46,722 bases of DNA from Mesorhizobium sp. WSM4313. GTDB taxonomy: Bacteria > Pseudomonadota > Alphaproteobacteria > Rhizobiales > Rhizobiaceae. This document shows positions 8,204 through 16,605 of the stretch, piece after piece (the stretch's first letter is position 1; each line of letters begins with the position of its first letter). The position numbers were made by a program, and so were the translations under genes. Below the pieces are notes generated by a model. It was given only the letters and a program-made list of their open reading frames with translations. It ran no database searches and was not told where the DNA came from. The stretch is taken from positions 1-46,722 of the forward strand of contig NZ_NSFT01000025.1 of NCBI RefSeq assembly GCF_002294725.1, read 5' to 3'.

Positions 8204-9469
8204 TCAGGACCATTCCAGGATCAGATTCTCGATCCCGAACACATGGCCGCCGAAGGTGATAGGTTCAGTCCCTGTCTTGATCCGAAAGGCTGGGATGCGC
8301 GCCAGCCACTCCTCCAGGCCAATGACAATCTCCCGCCGGGCAAGGTGTGAGCCAAGACAACGATGGGGACCATAGCCAAAGGCAGCGTGCCGGTTGTCCT
8401 CGCGCGCCAGATCGATCTCATTCGGGCATTCGAATTCCGCCGGGTCACGATTGGCAATCATCGTGGCACAGGAAACATAATCTCCCTTGCGGATCGGCGC
8501 GCCTTTGAAGTCGACATCCTTCGTTGCCACTCGGATCATCTGAATGGTCGAATAGGCGCGCAGCAATTCTTCCGCAGCGACGGCAATCCGGTCAGGTTCG
8601 CTTCGTAGCAATTCCTGATCTTTGGGGTTGCGCGCGAGATGGGCCAAGTCGAAGCATATGGCTGCTGAGACCGTGTCGAGTCCCGCGACGAACACAAGCA
8701 CGCCGATGCCACGGACTTCTTCGTCACTGAGCAGACGACCCTCGACCTTTGCCTTCACGATGAAGGTCATGAAATCATCGACCGGCTCCTTGCGGCGCTC
8801 GGTGGCAAGTTCGTCGATGAAGGCCACGATCGTCCGGGCTGCGGGTGGTCGTTGCTCCTTATCGCCGTGGAGCAGATCTCTAGCCCAGCCGACAAATGTT
8901 TCTAGTCCGTTGTCCGAAAGCCCAATAAAGCGAAGGAAGATATTGACCGCGAACGGAACTGCAAAATCCTTCATGATGTCGCAGCTCGTGCCTGATGCGG
9001 CGATCCTGTCGATCAGCTTGATCGCTCGTTCCCGGACAGCCGGCTCCAATGCCATTACCCGCTTTGGCGAAAGCAGCGGATTGAGCAGTGAGCGAAAAAC
9101 ACCGTGGAATGGCGGATCGAGCTCAAGCGGGATCATCGGCCAGCTCTCGCCGAGCACAGAGGCGAAGATGCTGCGATGGCTGGAAAACGTTTCGGTGTCC
9201 TGCAGCACCCGGCGCTGGTCGCTCGCGCGAGTGATGACCCAGGTACCCCGACCGTCGCGCGTGTTGCTGGTTGAATAAAAGATCGGAGGCCCGGCATGAA
9301 CGCAAGCAACCGCTGCATGCGGATCCCCGTTAGCCGTCGGCAACATGCCGGGCGACGTAAACAGGTTGAAGTCCCTCACCATTTCGGGCGGGACATGATC
9401 TGGAACCGGCCGCGATTTAACCGCGCCAGAATCGAGAGACCGTTCATGAGATGCTGTCGGCATTTGCAT
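8204..9469 (-). CDS. cytochrome P450 (CYP127-like)
   Basis: A 421-residue soluble bacterial P450. The heme loop FGYGPHRCLG is present (ligand Cys about 371), as are the ExxR motif (EELLR) and the I-helix oxygen-binding segment VAGLDT. It hydroxylates or otherwise oxidises an unknown substrate, with electrons probably from the ferredoxin encoded next. A sigma-54 element ends only 12 bases before the first ATG, so the message would be almost leaderless or the true start lies further in; no good ribosome binding site is seen before either early Met. Assignment to CYP127 is from memory of the neighbouring gene set, not a search. Confidence 0.88.
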   Translation of the reverse strand: MQMPTASHERSLDSGAVKSRPVPDHVPPEMVRDFNLFTSPGMLPTANGDPHAAVACVHAGPPIFYSTSNTRDGRGTWVITRASDQRRVLQDTETFSSHRSIFASVLGESWPMIPLELDPPFHGVFRSLLNPLLSPKRVMALEPAVRERAIKLIDRIAASGTSCDIMKDFAVPFAVNIFLRFIGLSDNGLETFVGWARDLLHGDKEQRPPAARTIVAFIDELATERRKEPVDDFMTFIVKAKVEGRLLSDEEVRGIGVLVFVAGLDTVSAAICFDLAHLARNPKDQELLRSEPDRIAVAAEELLRAYSTIQMIRVATKDVDFKGAPIRKGDYVSCATMIANRDPAEFECPNEIDLAREDNRHAAFGYGPHRCLGSHLARREIVIGLEEWLARIPAFRIKTGTEPITFGGHVFGIENLILEWS

Positions 9470-9481
9470 GCAATCGTCGGT

Positions 9482-9496
9482 GCAAGCTCCGTGCCG
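9482..9496 (-). promoter_or_regulatory. sigma-54 (-24/-12) promoter of the P450 cluster
   Basis: On the minus strand the site reads CGGCACGGAGCTTGC, with GG and GC at the correct 10-base spacing and a near-perfect -24. It points into the P450 gene. A NifA site lies 84 bases further upstream. Confidence 0.72.
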
Positions 9497-9579
9497 AATT
9501 CGTCTTTCGATAATCCTTGCCGTTTGCTGGGCAACAGGTGGCGCCTGCGCTGACTTGCTGGTCGGGATTGCAACATTCT

Positions 9580-9595
9580 TGTCCAGCGTCGGACA
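9580..9595 (-). promoter_or_regulatory. NifA upstream activator site of the P450 cluster
   Basis: Exact TGT-N10-ACA (TGTCCAGCGTCGGACA), almost identical to the prxS site at 1318. The distance to the -24 element is typical for NifA. Confidence 0.72.
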
Positions 9596-9599
9596 CAGA

Positions 9600-10869
9600 A
9601 TGTAGAATGCTAGACAGCGACTTGGAGCAACTCAACTGGTGGGATCGCTAGCCGATCATGTGCCCGGGGAGCATCCAGTTCGAAAGCTTGCGCTAAGCGG
9701 CTTGGTGACTTGGCCGAGGTCACCAGGTGGAAACGACCAACACTTGGGGTGAGCCTAGTGGCGCTCCCCTCGATGATGTCTGGCGGGGTGGTTAGCCGCC
9801 TCCGTAGGACAAGATCAGTCTACACGAATGGACTATAGCCTCTCCTCGCATGCCTCATTGGCCGTCCTTCAGAGCCGGCCACACGAGCTTTTGTCTTTCA
9901 GCAGGGCGTTTTTCTCGCCAGCTACAGAGCCACACCGACGCCATTAATGAGCGTCCAGTCGACGGGTTGGATGGCCCTGTCCATCTTGCCCAGCACCTTG
10001 GCTTAGCATTTGCCGGTGCGGCGGAAGCCTTCAAGACGCAGTTCTTGACCTTCTCCAGATCAGCCTCGGATGGATATCGGCAAGGGTTCAGCTCGTCCTT
10101 TTGAACTTGCGCATCTTCGTGTTGGCCAACCCCAGGCCGCCCGACATATTTGCGGTCTATCCGGCACCTCAACTTCGAACAACCTTGCGGCAAGCTCTTG
10201 GGATAGCCCACGCTCGTGCCTCCACCACCCGCTCAGCAGAGCCAGATTTGTCGTTGATGGCACGGAACTTGCGGAGTCATTCGCAGATGCGTCACGGACC
10301 GAGAGTGTCGTCCCATGAATTCGATCACCAAAAAGGCCGCCCGACGTTGCTGGGACCGCCTGCAATTACCTTATCCCAGAATTGGGAGCAACGGCTTCAA
10401 AAGGGATAACTCATCACCTCAATTTTGTCGATCGCGCGGCCATCGAACCGCAGCCATCGATCAGACTTCCGCCTCGTTGCACTCATTGCGACCGCCTTGG
10501 TGCTTGCGACAACCGCTCAATTCTGGCTGCCAGGATAACCACATATGGCGACGGAACTTCCTGCTTCAAAGCAATATAGAGATCGTCGATCATCCCCCCA
10601 TCAAGGCCTCGATCGAGGACACCGCGTTCGGCTTGCTTGGTTCGCAGTGAACAGACCGCACTTCGACGAATGCGATCGATGCGACCGCGCCGAGAACTCT
10701 CCCGCATTGTCGACGGTTGGGTCCGTCGGCCCTCCGATGAGGCCTCGGATGCGTCGGGCTCCGAGGCCTCGACTGATGCCGACTGGCCGCCGCCGGAAGG
10801 TCTCGCGGCTTTGATCCCCGGCGATGTAGCCACCCCTGCTGCAACAGCTCCTAGCCGGAGAACTCATTC
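9600..10869. other. gene-free, probably decayed region
   Basis: Several overlapping open frames occur on both strands, but none shows a recognisable family, a consistent frame or a good start. Probably eroded mobile or accessory DNA. No terminal repeats identified. Confidence 0.4.
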
Positions 10870-12102
10870 ATGACCGAATCGGCGACAGATTTAGTGGACG
10901 CGGCTTTGTTCGACCGAGATCGGCTTGACCCAGAAAGTCCCTATCAACGTTCTGGCCCTGCATGGGGTGCCATCATTTCGCTTTCCTTCGGCACCTTCGG
11001 GCTTGTGACGGCAGAGTTTCTGCCCGCCAGCGTTCTGACACCGCTCGCGCATGATCTCCGTATCACCACGGGCACGGCTGGACAGGCGCTAACAGCGGCC
11101 GCAATCGTCGCGGCGATCTCGGCACCGATAATCGCCATCGTGACAAAGCGTCTGGACCGCAGGGTCGTCATCTGGGCGATGACGCTCCTGCTGATCCTGT
11201 CGAACGTTCTGGCGGAGGTTGCGGGGTCGCTGCCGGTTTTGCTGGCGGCACGCGTCGTCCTTGGCATATCGCTTGGTGGTTTTTGGTCAATTTCGGCAGC
11301 GTTGGCGATGCGGCTGGTTCCAAGTCACCTCATGCCGCGCGCCATGTCGGTCATCCTCACCGGCGTTTCTGTCGCCTCCGTCTGCGCGGCTCCAATCGGC
11401 GCTTATGTCGGTGACATTTGGGGATGGCGAGCCTCGTTCAAGGTCGCCGCAATCGTGAGTGCCGTTGCGCTGCTCGTGCAACTCGTAACCATTCCGCCAC
11501 TGCCTCCGATCGAAGTGCGCAGATTCCGCAGTCCGCTGGATGTCGCGAAGAATCCGGCGATGAAGGTTGCGGTGCTAGTCGTGCTATTGGTCGCTTCCGG
11601 CCATTTTGCCAGCTTCGCCTACATCCGCGCCTTTCTCGAGAGCGTTCCTGCGCTCGACAAGAAGTCAATCCCGCTCGTGTTCCTTGCTTTTGGCACGGCC
11701 GGCGTCTTCGGCAATTTAGCCGGCGCATTCCTCACCAAACACAGTCTCAAGGCGGTCGCGGCCCTGCCGCCCCTGCTCATTGCCGTAGCCGCTGTCTCGC
11801 TCCTGACCATGAGAGCATCGGCCTTGACCTCGGCAATTGCAGTTGCCGTATGGGGCTTTGCTTTTGGCGCGGTCCCGGTCGGATTGCAGACATGGATGGT
11901 GCTACGCGCCGCTCCGAAACAGGCCGAGAGCGCTGGTGTACTGATGGTCATAACCTTCCAAGTGGCCATCGCAGCCGGCACAACTTGCGGTGGCCTATTG
12001 GTGGATCACACGGGTATTGCCAGTGTCTTTGTCTACAGCGCGGTTGCCACGTTCCTCGCTGTCTTGACAGTATTTTTGCTCGGCCCGAACCGCAAAACCT
12101 GA
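10870..12102 (+). CDS. MFS exporter (DHA1, NepI/AraJ-like)
   Basis: A 410-residue major facilitator with about 12 hydrophobic segments. The first segment, SLSFGTFGLVTAEFLPASVLTPLA, and the loop TKRLDRRVVIW are typical of the DHA1 sugar/purine-nucleoside efflux subgroup (NepI, AraJ, YdhP). GGAGAA precedes the ATG. It would export a small metabolite by proton antiport across the inner membrane; the substrate cannot be told from sequence. It stands alone on the plus strand with no operon partner and no NifA or nod-box signal upstream. Confidence 0.85.
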   Translation: MTESATDLVDAALFDRDRLDPESPYQRSGPAWGAIISLSFGTFGLVTAEFLPASVLTPLAHDLRITTGTAGQALTAAAIVAAISAPIIAIVTKRLDRRVVIWAMTLLLILSNVLAEVAGSLPVLLAARVVLGISLGGFWSISAALAMRLVPSHLMPRAMSVILTGVSVASVCAAPIGAYVGDIWGWRASFKVAAIVSAVALLVQLVTIPPLPPIEVRRFRSPLDVAKNPAMKVAVLVVLLVASGHFASFAYIRAFLESVPALDKKSIPLVFLAFGTAGVFGNLAGAFLTKHSLKAVAALPPLLIAVAAVSLLTMRASALTSAIAVAVWGFAFGAVPVGLQTWMVLRAAPKQAESAGVLMVITFQVAIAAGTTCGGLLVDHTGIASVFVYSAVATFLAVLTVFLLGPNRKT

Positions 12103-12258
12103 CCGCCTGGTGGGGAGTGACGGTCGGCGGCGTTCACGCTATTGTCACCTCTGAGCTCGGCCCAAAGGCCGCGGCTTCGTCGTAACCATGCGGTCGATGG
12201 GGCAGCGCCAAATTGCTTCCTGCTCATCGCGTTGCGATAATACAGCGCGCTTATTGCG

Positions 12259-13395
12259 TCATCGTGTCCCCGGTCTCGGCTTCAATGCCCGGCTACTGGC
12301 TGCGGAGGCAGATGGGCGCCGGCGTCCCACCGACGACGATCGGTCTTTTCTCATGTAGCTGTCGGGGAAACGAGGCAGGTTTTCCGCCAGAACCCGCCAG
12401 TCGTCGCGCTCGCGTTCGCCTTCCTTGCGCGCACCGAACAACTGGATGATGATCTTGCCGTCGGACCCATATGCTTCGAGCGAGGTGACGTGACTGTCAT
12501 TGGTCGGCTTGCGCACGGCCCAAACCTCACGGATTTGGTGGGTCCTGAGATGCAGCCGGAACGTTTCGTCCAGCACATGGATGCACGGCCCGATCTGCTT
12601 GACCGACTTGATTAAGCCGGAATGGGTCTGGATAGAACCTCGGTTGCCGACGAAGCACATGATCGGCAATTCGTCTTCGGCCGCACGCTGGAGCACGGCG
12701 CCAACTGCGGCATTGTCGAGCAGCCAAGCGTAATCCTGGCCGACCATGCGCAAAGCCTGGCAGCGGCTGAGCTTGAGCGTCTTTAGAAGGTTGACGTCAG
12801 TCAGCCGGCTCCAGTACTCGCGTAGGTCGTCCACCGTGCCGGCCCAGTCCGCAGTCCTCGCGCCCAGGTCGGCTACTCTCGCCTTAAGCGACATGGTCGG
12901 CTCCTGGTTGGCGGATACGAGCTCGGCCACCAGCTTTCGATAGGCATGAAGGTTGGAGACCGGCCTGAGATGCACCTTATGCACTGCTGCGCCGGCGGCG
13001 TCGAAGAATTGCAAACTGCGCTGGATTCCGCCGCGATGGCGCCTTTCAACAGCGAAACCATACCTCCAAGCCTGCGGGAAGACGCGAAGGTCGAATTCGT
13101 CACCAAGGACCATGGCGTGATTGTTGCCGGTTATCACTCTGTTGAAGACGCCAATCTTTTCGTGCACGGCACCTTGATTGCGGGTCAGCGCCGTCACTTC
13201 GCCCACGAATTCGAGGCCCGTCAGAAGGTGATTGACGCGCGGGTCGATGCGTGCCGCGCCGAAACCGCAATGGGCCGCGACCAGTTCCGCTTCCGAAATG
13301 GCCAATTGGGCGGCGAAATCACGCGCGGGAATGTTCGGACAGACTTCCCACGCACGCCGGATTTCGTTGGGCGACCGCTTCTTGCGCTGATCCAT
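12259..13395 (-). CDS. hmuS: hemin-degrading factor, HmuS/HemS family
   Basis: A 378-residue HemS/ChuS-like protein built from two related halves (about 20-170 and 200-345). VFNRVITGNNHAMVLGDEFDLRVFP and VKQIGPCIHVLDETFRLHLR are characteristic. These cytosolic proteins bind and degrade or traffic imported heme. The usual end of the family is near residue 345; the last ~30 residues (rich in Ser, Arg and Pro) look like read-through past a lost stop. No heme transporter genes are nearby. A short reading frame lies 51 bases upstream. GGGGCAGGGG precedes the ATG. Confidence 0.82.
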   Translation of the reverse strand: MDQRKKRSPNEIRRAWEVCPNIPARDFAAQLAISEAELVAAHCGFGAARIDPRVNHLLTGLEFVGEVTALTRNQGAVHEKIGVFNRVITGNNHAMVLGDEFDLRVFPQAWRYGFAVERRHRGGIQRSLQFFDAAGAAVHKVHLRPVSNLHAYRKLVAELVSANQEPTMSLKARVADLGARTADWAGTVDDLREYWSRLTDVNLLKTLKLSRCQALRMVGQDYAWLLDNAAVGAVLQRAAEDELPIMCFVGNRGSIQTHSGLIKSVKQIGPCIHVLDETFRLHLRTHQIREVWAVRKPTNDSHVTSLEAYGSDGKIIIQLFGARKEGERERDDWRVLAENLPRFPDSYMRKDRSSSVGRRRPSASAASSRALKPRPGTR

Positions 13396-13446
13396 GTTTT
13401 TACCCCTGCCCCGTTCTTCTTTTGACGATCGATCGAAAAACGGGCC

Positions 13447-13633
13447 TCAGGGATGTGCACGGCGGACGCGATCGATCGTCAGGCACATGCCAGTCGAATC
13501 CTGTCTCCGGGCGGTCAGCGGCCAATCGCCGGTAGCGAGCGATTGTTGGGTGGTCGGCGCCAATCGGCCGATCGAGCATTCGGGTACCACCGGCGGTGCT
13601 GCTTTCCCACCAAGGCGGGTCTGATGGATCATA
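13447..13633 (-). CDS. small hypothetical protein
   Basis: A possible 61-residue protein beginning MIHQTRLGGKAAPP. The ATG at 13633 has a very good AAGGAAAG site five bases before it, the main reason for listing it. It does not resemble HemP/HmuP although it precedes hmuS. Function unknown. Confidence 0.35.
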
Positions 13634-13713
13634 TTGCTTTCCTTCGTTCTTCGATTGCGAGGGCAACCCAAAGGTGAATCGGCCGGCAATTTTGCCGCCG
13701 CAACGAAGGCTTC

Positions 13714-13728
13714 ACAAAAATCGTGCCA
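13714..13728 (-). promoter_or_regulatory. possible sigma-54 site upstream of hmuS
   Basis: TGGCACGATTTTTGT on the minus strand has a perfect -24 but GT in place of the invariant -12 GC. It could form a divergent promoter with iscN. Weak. Confidence 0.3.
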
Positions 13729-13843
13729 GTTGCTCCGCGGCAAGCTCTGAACATCTTTGGCTCTGTTCATTGCTTTACGCGTGAGTGCATCGCGAACTCA
13801 GGCGCCCTTCCTGTGACGCGGACGCGACAAACCCGACAGTAAG

Positions 13844-13859
13844 TGTCGGTTGTCGGACG
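13844..13859 (+). promoter_or_regulatory. imperfect NifA site upstream of iscN
   Basis: TGT-N10-ACG, one mismatch to the NifA consensus, 80 bases upstream of the -24/-12 element. Confidence 0.5.
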
Positions 13860-13923
13860 TCTCCCCAGCAATCGAGCATAAGAGACGTCGGGATGTCCTA
13901 CGGTTTTTGACACGTCTTCCCTT

Positions 13924-13938
13924 TGGCACGGTCCATGC
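13924..13938 (+). promoter_or_regulatory. sigma-54 (-24/-12) promoter of iscN
   Basis: TGGCACGGTCCATGC: perfect -24 and correct spacing to the -12 GC. It lies 43 bases before the iscN ATG. Confidence 0.75.
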
Positions 13939-13980
13939 GAGATGATCCACGAAAACGCCGGACCGAGGAGAAATCGAGCC

Positions 13981-14301
13981 ATGATTACGCTCACCGACAA
14001 CGCTGTTGCCGCCATCAAGGCCGCTCTTTACCGCGCCAGCGAGCCGGCGGAAGGATTTCGCATCATGGTCCATGCCGGCGGCTGCGCCGGCTTCCAATAC
14101 TCAATGGGCCTGGAGAGCGTCTCACGTGAGGGCGATGCGATCATCGAGCGAGATGGGCTCAAGGTGTTCATGGATAGAGGCTCCCAACCCCATGCCGCCG
14201 GCATGACCGTGGACTTCGTCACTGGGCTCGAAACATCCGGCTTTGTTTTCGATAACCCCAATGCGCGTGAGACGTGCGGCTGCGGCAAGTCCTGCAAATG
14301 A
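13981..14301 (+). CDS. iscN: IscN, A-type iron-sulphur carrier
   Basis: A 106-residue HesB/IscA-family protein. The three conserved cysteines are present: one in GGCAGFQY (about 36) and two in the C-terminal CGCGKSC, which also carries an extra Cys. It carries Fe-S clusters for nitrogenase assembly. In Rhizobium etli iscN precedes nifUS, is induced in bacteroids and is needed for fixation; the same order is seen here except that nifU is broken. The ATG at 13981 is chosen over an upstream in-frame one because GAGGAGAAA precedes it and the upstream one lies close to the promoter. Confidence 0.88.
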   Translation: MITLTDNAVAAIKAALYRASEPAEGFRIMVHAGGCAGFQYSMGLESVSREGDAIIERDGLKVFMDRGSQPHAAGMTVDFVTGLETSGFVFDNPNARETCGCGKSCK

Positions 14302-14318
14302 TTGCGAGGGAACAGGCT

Positions 14319-14636
14319 ATGTTCGACTATAGCGACGCCAAGGAATACTGCGTCGAACCGGTAACCGCCGGCGCTCTGGAACCGGCCGACACGCACTGTC
14401 GGCCCGGAACAATTGCGTTCGGTGATGCACCAAATCGCGATCATCGATCGTTGCCGTGGGCAAGCAAACAAAATTGCCCGAAACAGCTGAATTCCCGGCG
14501 GATGCCGCCACCAAAGGGCAATGTCGACAGCGACCGGTCAGCCAAGCCATCGCTCCCCCGGCCGCCCACCTTACCAGATACGATATGCGCCAGAGGTTCA
14601 ATGGCCCGACTACCCTTGAATCATTTCAGCAGTTGA
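14319..14636 (+). pseudogene. nifU: nifU remnant
   Basis: The first ~38 codons resemble the NifU scaffold N-terminus (MFDYSDAKEYC, EPVTAGALEPAD, GTIAFGDA). The conserved cluster Cys of the xxxCGDA motif is replaced by Phe, one or more residues are missing, and the remaining ~67 codons match no NifU domain. The central ferredoxin-like and C-terminal domains are absent. It lies exactly where nifU is expected, between iscN and nifS, so this is a decayed copy. Confidence 0.7.
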
Positions 14637-14648
14637 AGGATCACTCCC

Positions 14649-15860
14649 ATGAACCCTGTCTATCTCGACAACAACGCAACGACGCGGGTTGATCCTGCAG
14701 TCGTTGGAGCGATGTTGCCTTTCTTTACGGAGCAATTTGGCAATCATTCGTCCATGCACGCCTATGGCGCATCGGTTGCTGAAGCCGTGAGAAAGGCGAG
14801 GCAACAGTTGCAAGCCCTCATCGGCGCGGGATTCGAGGACGAGATCATCTTCACCTCGGGCGGGACTGAAAGCGACAGTACAGCCATCCTTTCGGCGCTG
14901 GAGGTGATGCCCGACCGAACGGAAATAGTGACTTCCGCGGTTGAACATCCGGCCGTTCTGAAGTTGTGCGCGCACCTTGAGAAGACGCGCGGCGTCAAGG
15001 TGCACATTATCCCAGTCGATCACTACGGCCGGCTCGACCTGGACGCCTACAGAACCGCCCTCACCCCACAAGTGGCAATCGTCTCGATAATGTGGGCGAA
15101 CAATGAGACCGGTACGATCTTTCCCGTGGTTAAGCTTGCCGATCTAGCCAGGGAAGTCGGCGCGCTTTTCCACACTGATGCAGTGCAGGCGGTCGGAAGG
15201 CTTCCGATTGAGCTGAAATCGACCGCGATCGACATGCTGTCGCTCTCCGCCCACAAGCTGCATGGTCCAAAGGGGATAGGCGCGCTTTATGTAAGACGTG
15301 GCGTGCGCTTCTCCTCCATGATCAAGGGTGGGCACCAAGAGCGCGACCGGCGTGCAGGCACTGAAAACACACCCGGCATAGTCGGACTGGGCATGGCGGC
15401 CGAACTCGCCTTGAAATTCATGGACGAGACAAAACGAATAAAATGGTTGCGCGACCGCCTTGAGAACGGGATCATCCAGCGCATCCCAAACACATCCATC
15501 AACGGCGATCCGCAAGAGCGATTGCCAAACACTGCAAACATTGGATTCGAAGGTATCGAAGGCGATGCAATTCCAATTGTCCTGAGCCGGCTGGGAATCG
15601 CCTGTTCCGCCGGGTCCGCCTGTGCCTCTGGCTCACTGGAACCGAGCCATGTTCTGATCGCTATGAACGCGGCATGTGGGGCAGTCCGCTTCTCCTTGTC
15701 GCGTGACAACGGCGAAGATGACGTAGACCGCGTGCTTGAGGTCCTGCCTGCGATCACCGAGAAGCTACGGGCCGTTCCCAGTGCTGGACTGTGCGGGCGA
15801 GGTGCAGAACAGCTTCATTCCGGCCCGGGTCCGAGCGGCACAATAGCCGACGAGCCGTGA
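14649..15860 (+). CDS. nifS: cysteine desulfurase NifS
   Basis: A 403-residue class V aminotransferase-fold enzyme. It starts MNPVYLDNNATTRVDP, has the PLP region with Lys in LSAHKLHGPKGIGALY, and the persulphide loop around ACSAGSACASGS (Cys about 325). It takes sulphur from cysteine for Fe-S cluster building in nitrogenase maturation. GAAGGAT precedes the ATG. It would be transcribed with iscN. With nifU broken, its scaffold partner here may be IscN or a housekeeping scaffold encoded elsewhere. Confidence 0.95.
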   Translation: MNPVYLDNNATTRVDPAVVGAMLPFFTEQFGNHSSMHAYGASVAEAVRKARQQLQALIGAGFEDEIIFTSGGTESDSTAILSALEVMPDRTEIVTSAVEHPAVLKLCAHLEKTRGVKVHIIPVDHYGRLDLDAYRTALTPQVAIVSIMWANNETGTIFPVVKLADLAREVGALFHTDAVQAVGRLPIELKSTAIDMLSLSAHKLHGPKGIGALYVRRGVRFSSMIKGGHQERDRRAGTENTPGIVGLGMAAELALKFMDETKRIKWLRDRLENGIIQRIPNTSINGDPQERLPNTANIGFEGIEGDAIPIVLSRLGIACSAGSACASGSLEPSHVLIAMNAACGAVRFSLSRDNGEDDVDRVLEVLPAITEKLRAVPSAGLCGRGAEQLHSGPGPSGTIADEP

Positions 15861-16039
15861 GGTCTTCCTCAACGTGACGACCCTGCGCAAGGAGAGCAGT
15901 TAAACTCGGGGTCGCCTTCACCACTTCAGAAAAGCTTGAGATCGCCAAGTCTCTTGCCCAGCCGCCGTGCCAGAGGTCGGCACGCCGTCAGCAATGTCAC
16001 CAATGCATCGACACCACAATTTCGCGCCGGGAGAATACA

Positions 16040-16417
16040 ATGAACTGCTCCGCTGATAGCCGCCCGATCGATCGCACCGATATCCTAGCGCGACTGAAGG
16101 GCCTGTCGGCCGCGGAGGACTTCTTCGCCTGCCTTGACGTCTCCTACGACCCGAAAGTGATGAATGTCTCGCGGCTCCATATCATGAAGCGCGTGGGCCA
16201 ATACCTTGCCGAAGAAGATTTCTCCGGTCTGCCTAACCAGGTAATCGCCGCGCGGGTGCGCGCCAAGCTGGAACGCGCCTACGAAGATTTCGCGACTTCC
16301 TCGCCGCTCACGCAACGTGTGTTCAAGGTGCTAAGGGACCACGATCCAAACATATGTCCCGCACCTGGCCGCGCCTTCGTCCCGCTCGACTCTGCACTGA
16401 AGCGGTTCGGAAAGTAA
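16040..16417 (+). CDS. nifW: nitrogenase-stabilising protein NifW
   Basis: A 125-residue NifW. LKGLSAAEDFFACLDVSYDPKVMNVSRLHIMKRVGQYL and the middle segment around PLTQRVFKVL are family features. NifW associates with the MoFe protein and helps protect it from oxygen or assists late maturation. GGGAGAA lies before the ATG. It sits 179 bases after nifS and before fixA; it may be read from the iscN promoter. Confidence 0.92.
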   Translation: MNCSADSRPIDRTDILARLKGLSAAEDFFACLDVSYDPKVMNVSRLHIMKRVGQYLAEEDFSGLPNQVIAARVRAKLERAYEDFATSSPLTQRVFKVLRDHDPNICPAPGRAFVPLDSALKRFGK

Positions 16418-16445
16418 TGAGCCCGACACGGCTGCGACGCGACAA

Positions 16446-16461
16446 TGTCGAGAAGTCGACA
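16446..16461 (+). promoter_or_regulatory. NifA upstream activator site for fixABCX
   Basis: Exact TGT-N10-ACA (TGTCGAGAAGTCGACA), 72 bases upstream of the -24 element. Confidence 0.78.
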
Positions 16462-16532
16462 AATCCAGTCCTCATGACGCCTCCTCGGAAGCAAACGAAG
16501 CCACCTTCTGGAATAGAGGCAGGAAGACGACT

Positions 16533-16547
16533 TGGCATGAACGATGC
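16533..16547 (+). promoter_or_regulatory. sigma-54 (-24/-12) promoter of fixABCX
   Basis: TGGCATGAACGATGC has GG and GC with 10-base spacing, 58 bases before the fixA ATG. The -12 carries ATGC in place of TTGC. Confidence 0.75.
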
Positions 16548-16605
16548 AGGCAATGAGGTGAACCGCCAAGCACGAATCCGGACTGGGAGCTTAGAGAAAC
16601 CGCCA

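Noticed and set aside
9855..10844. Several frames of 60-118 codons on both strands
   Set aside because: No consistent frame, start or family; treated as decayed DNA.
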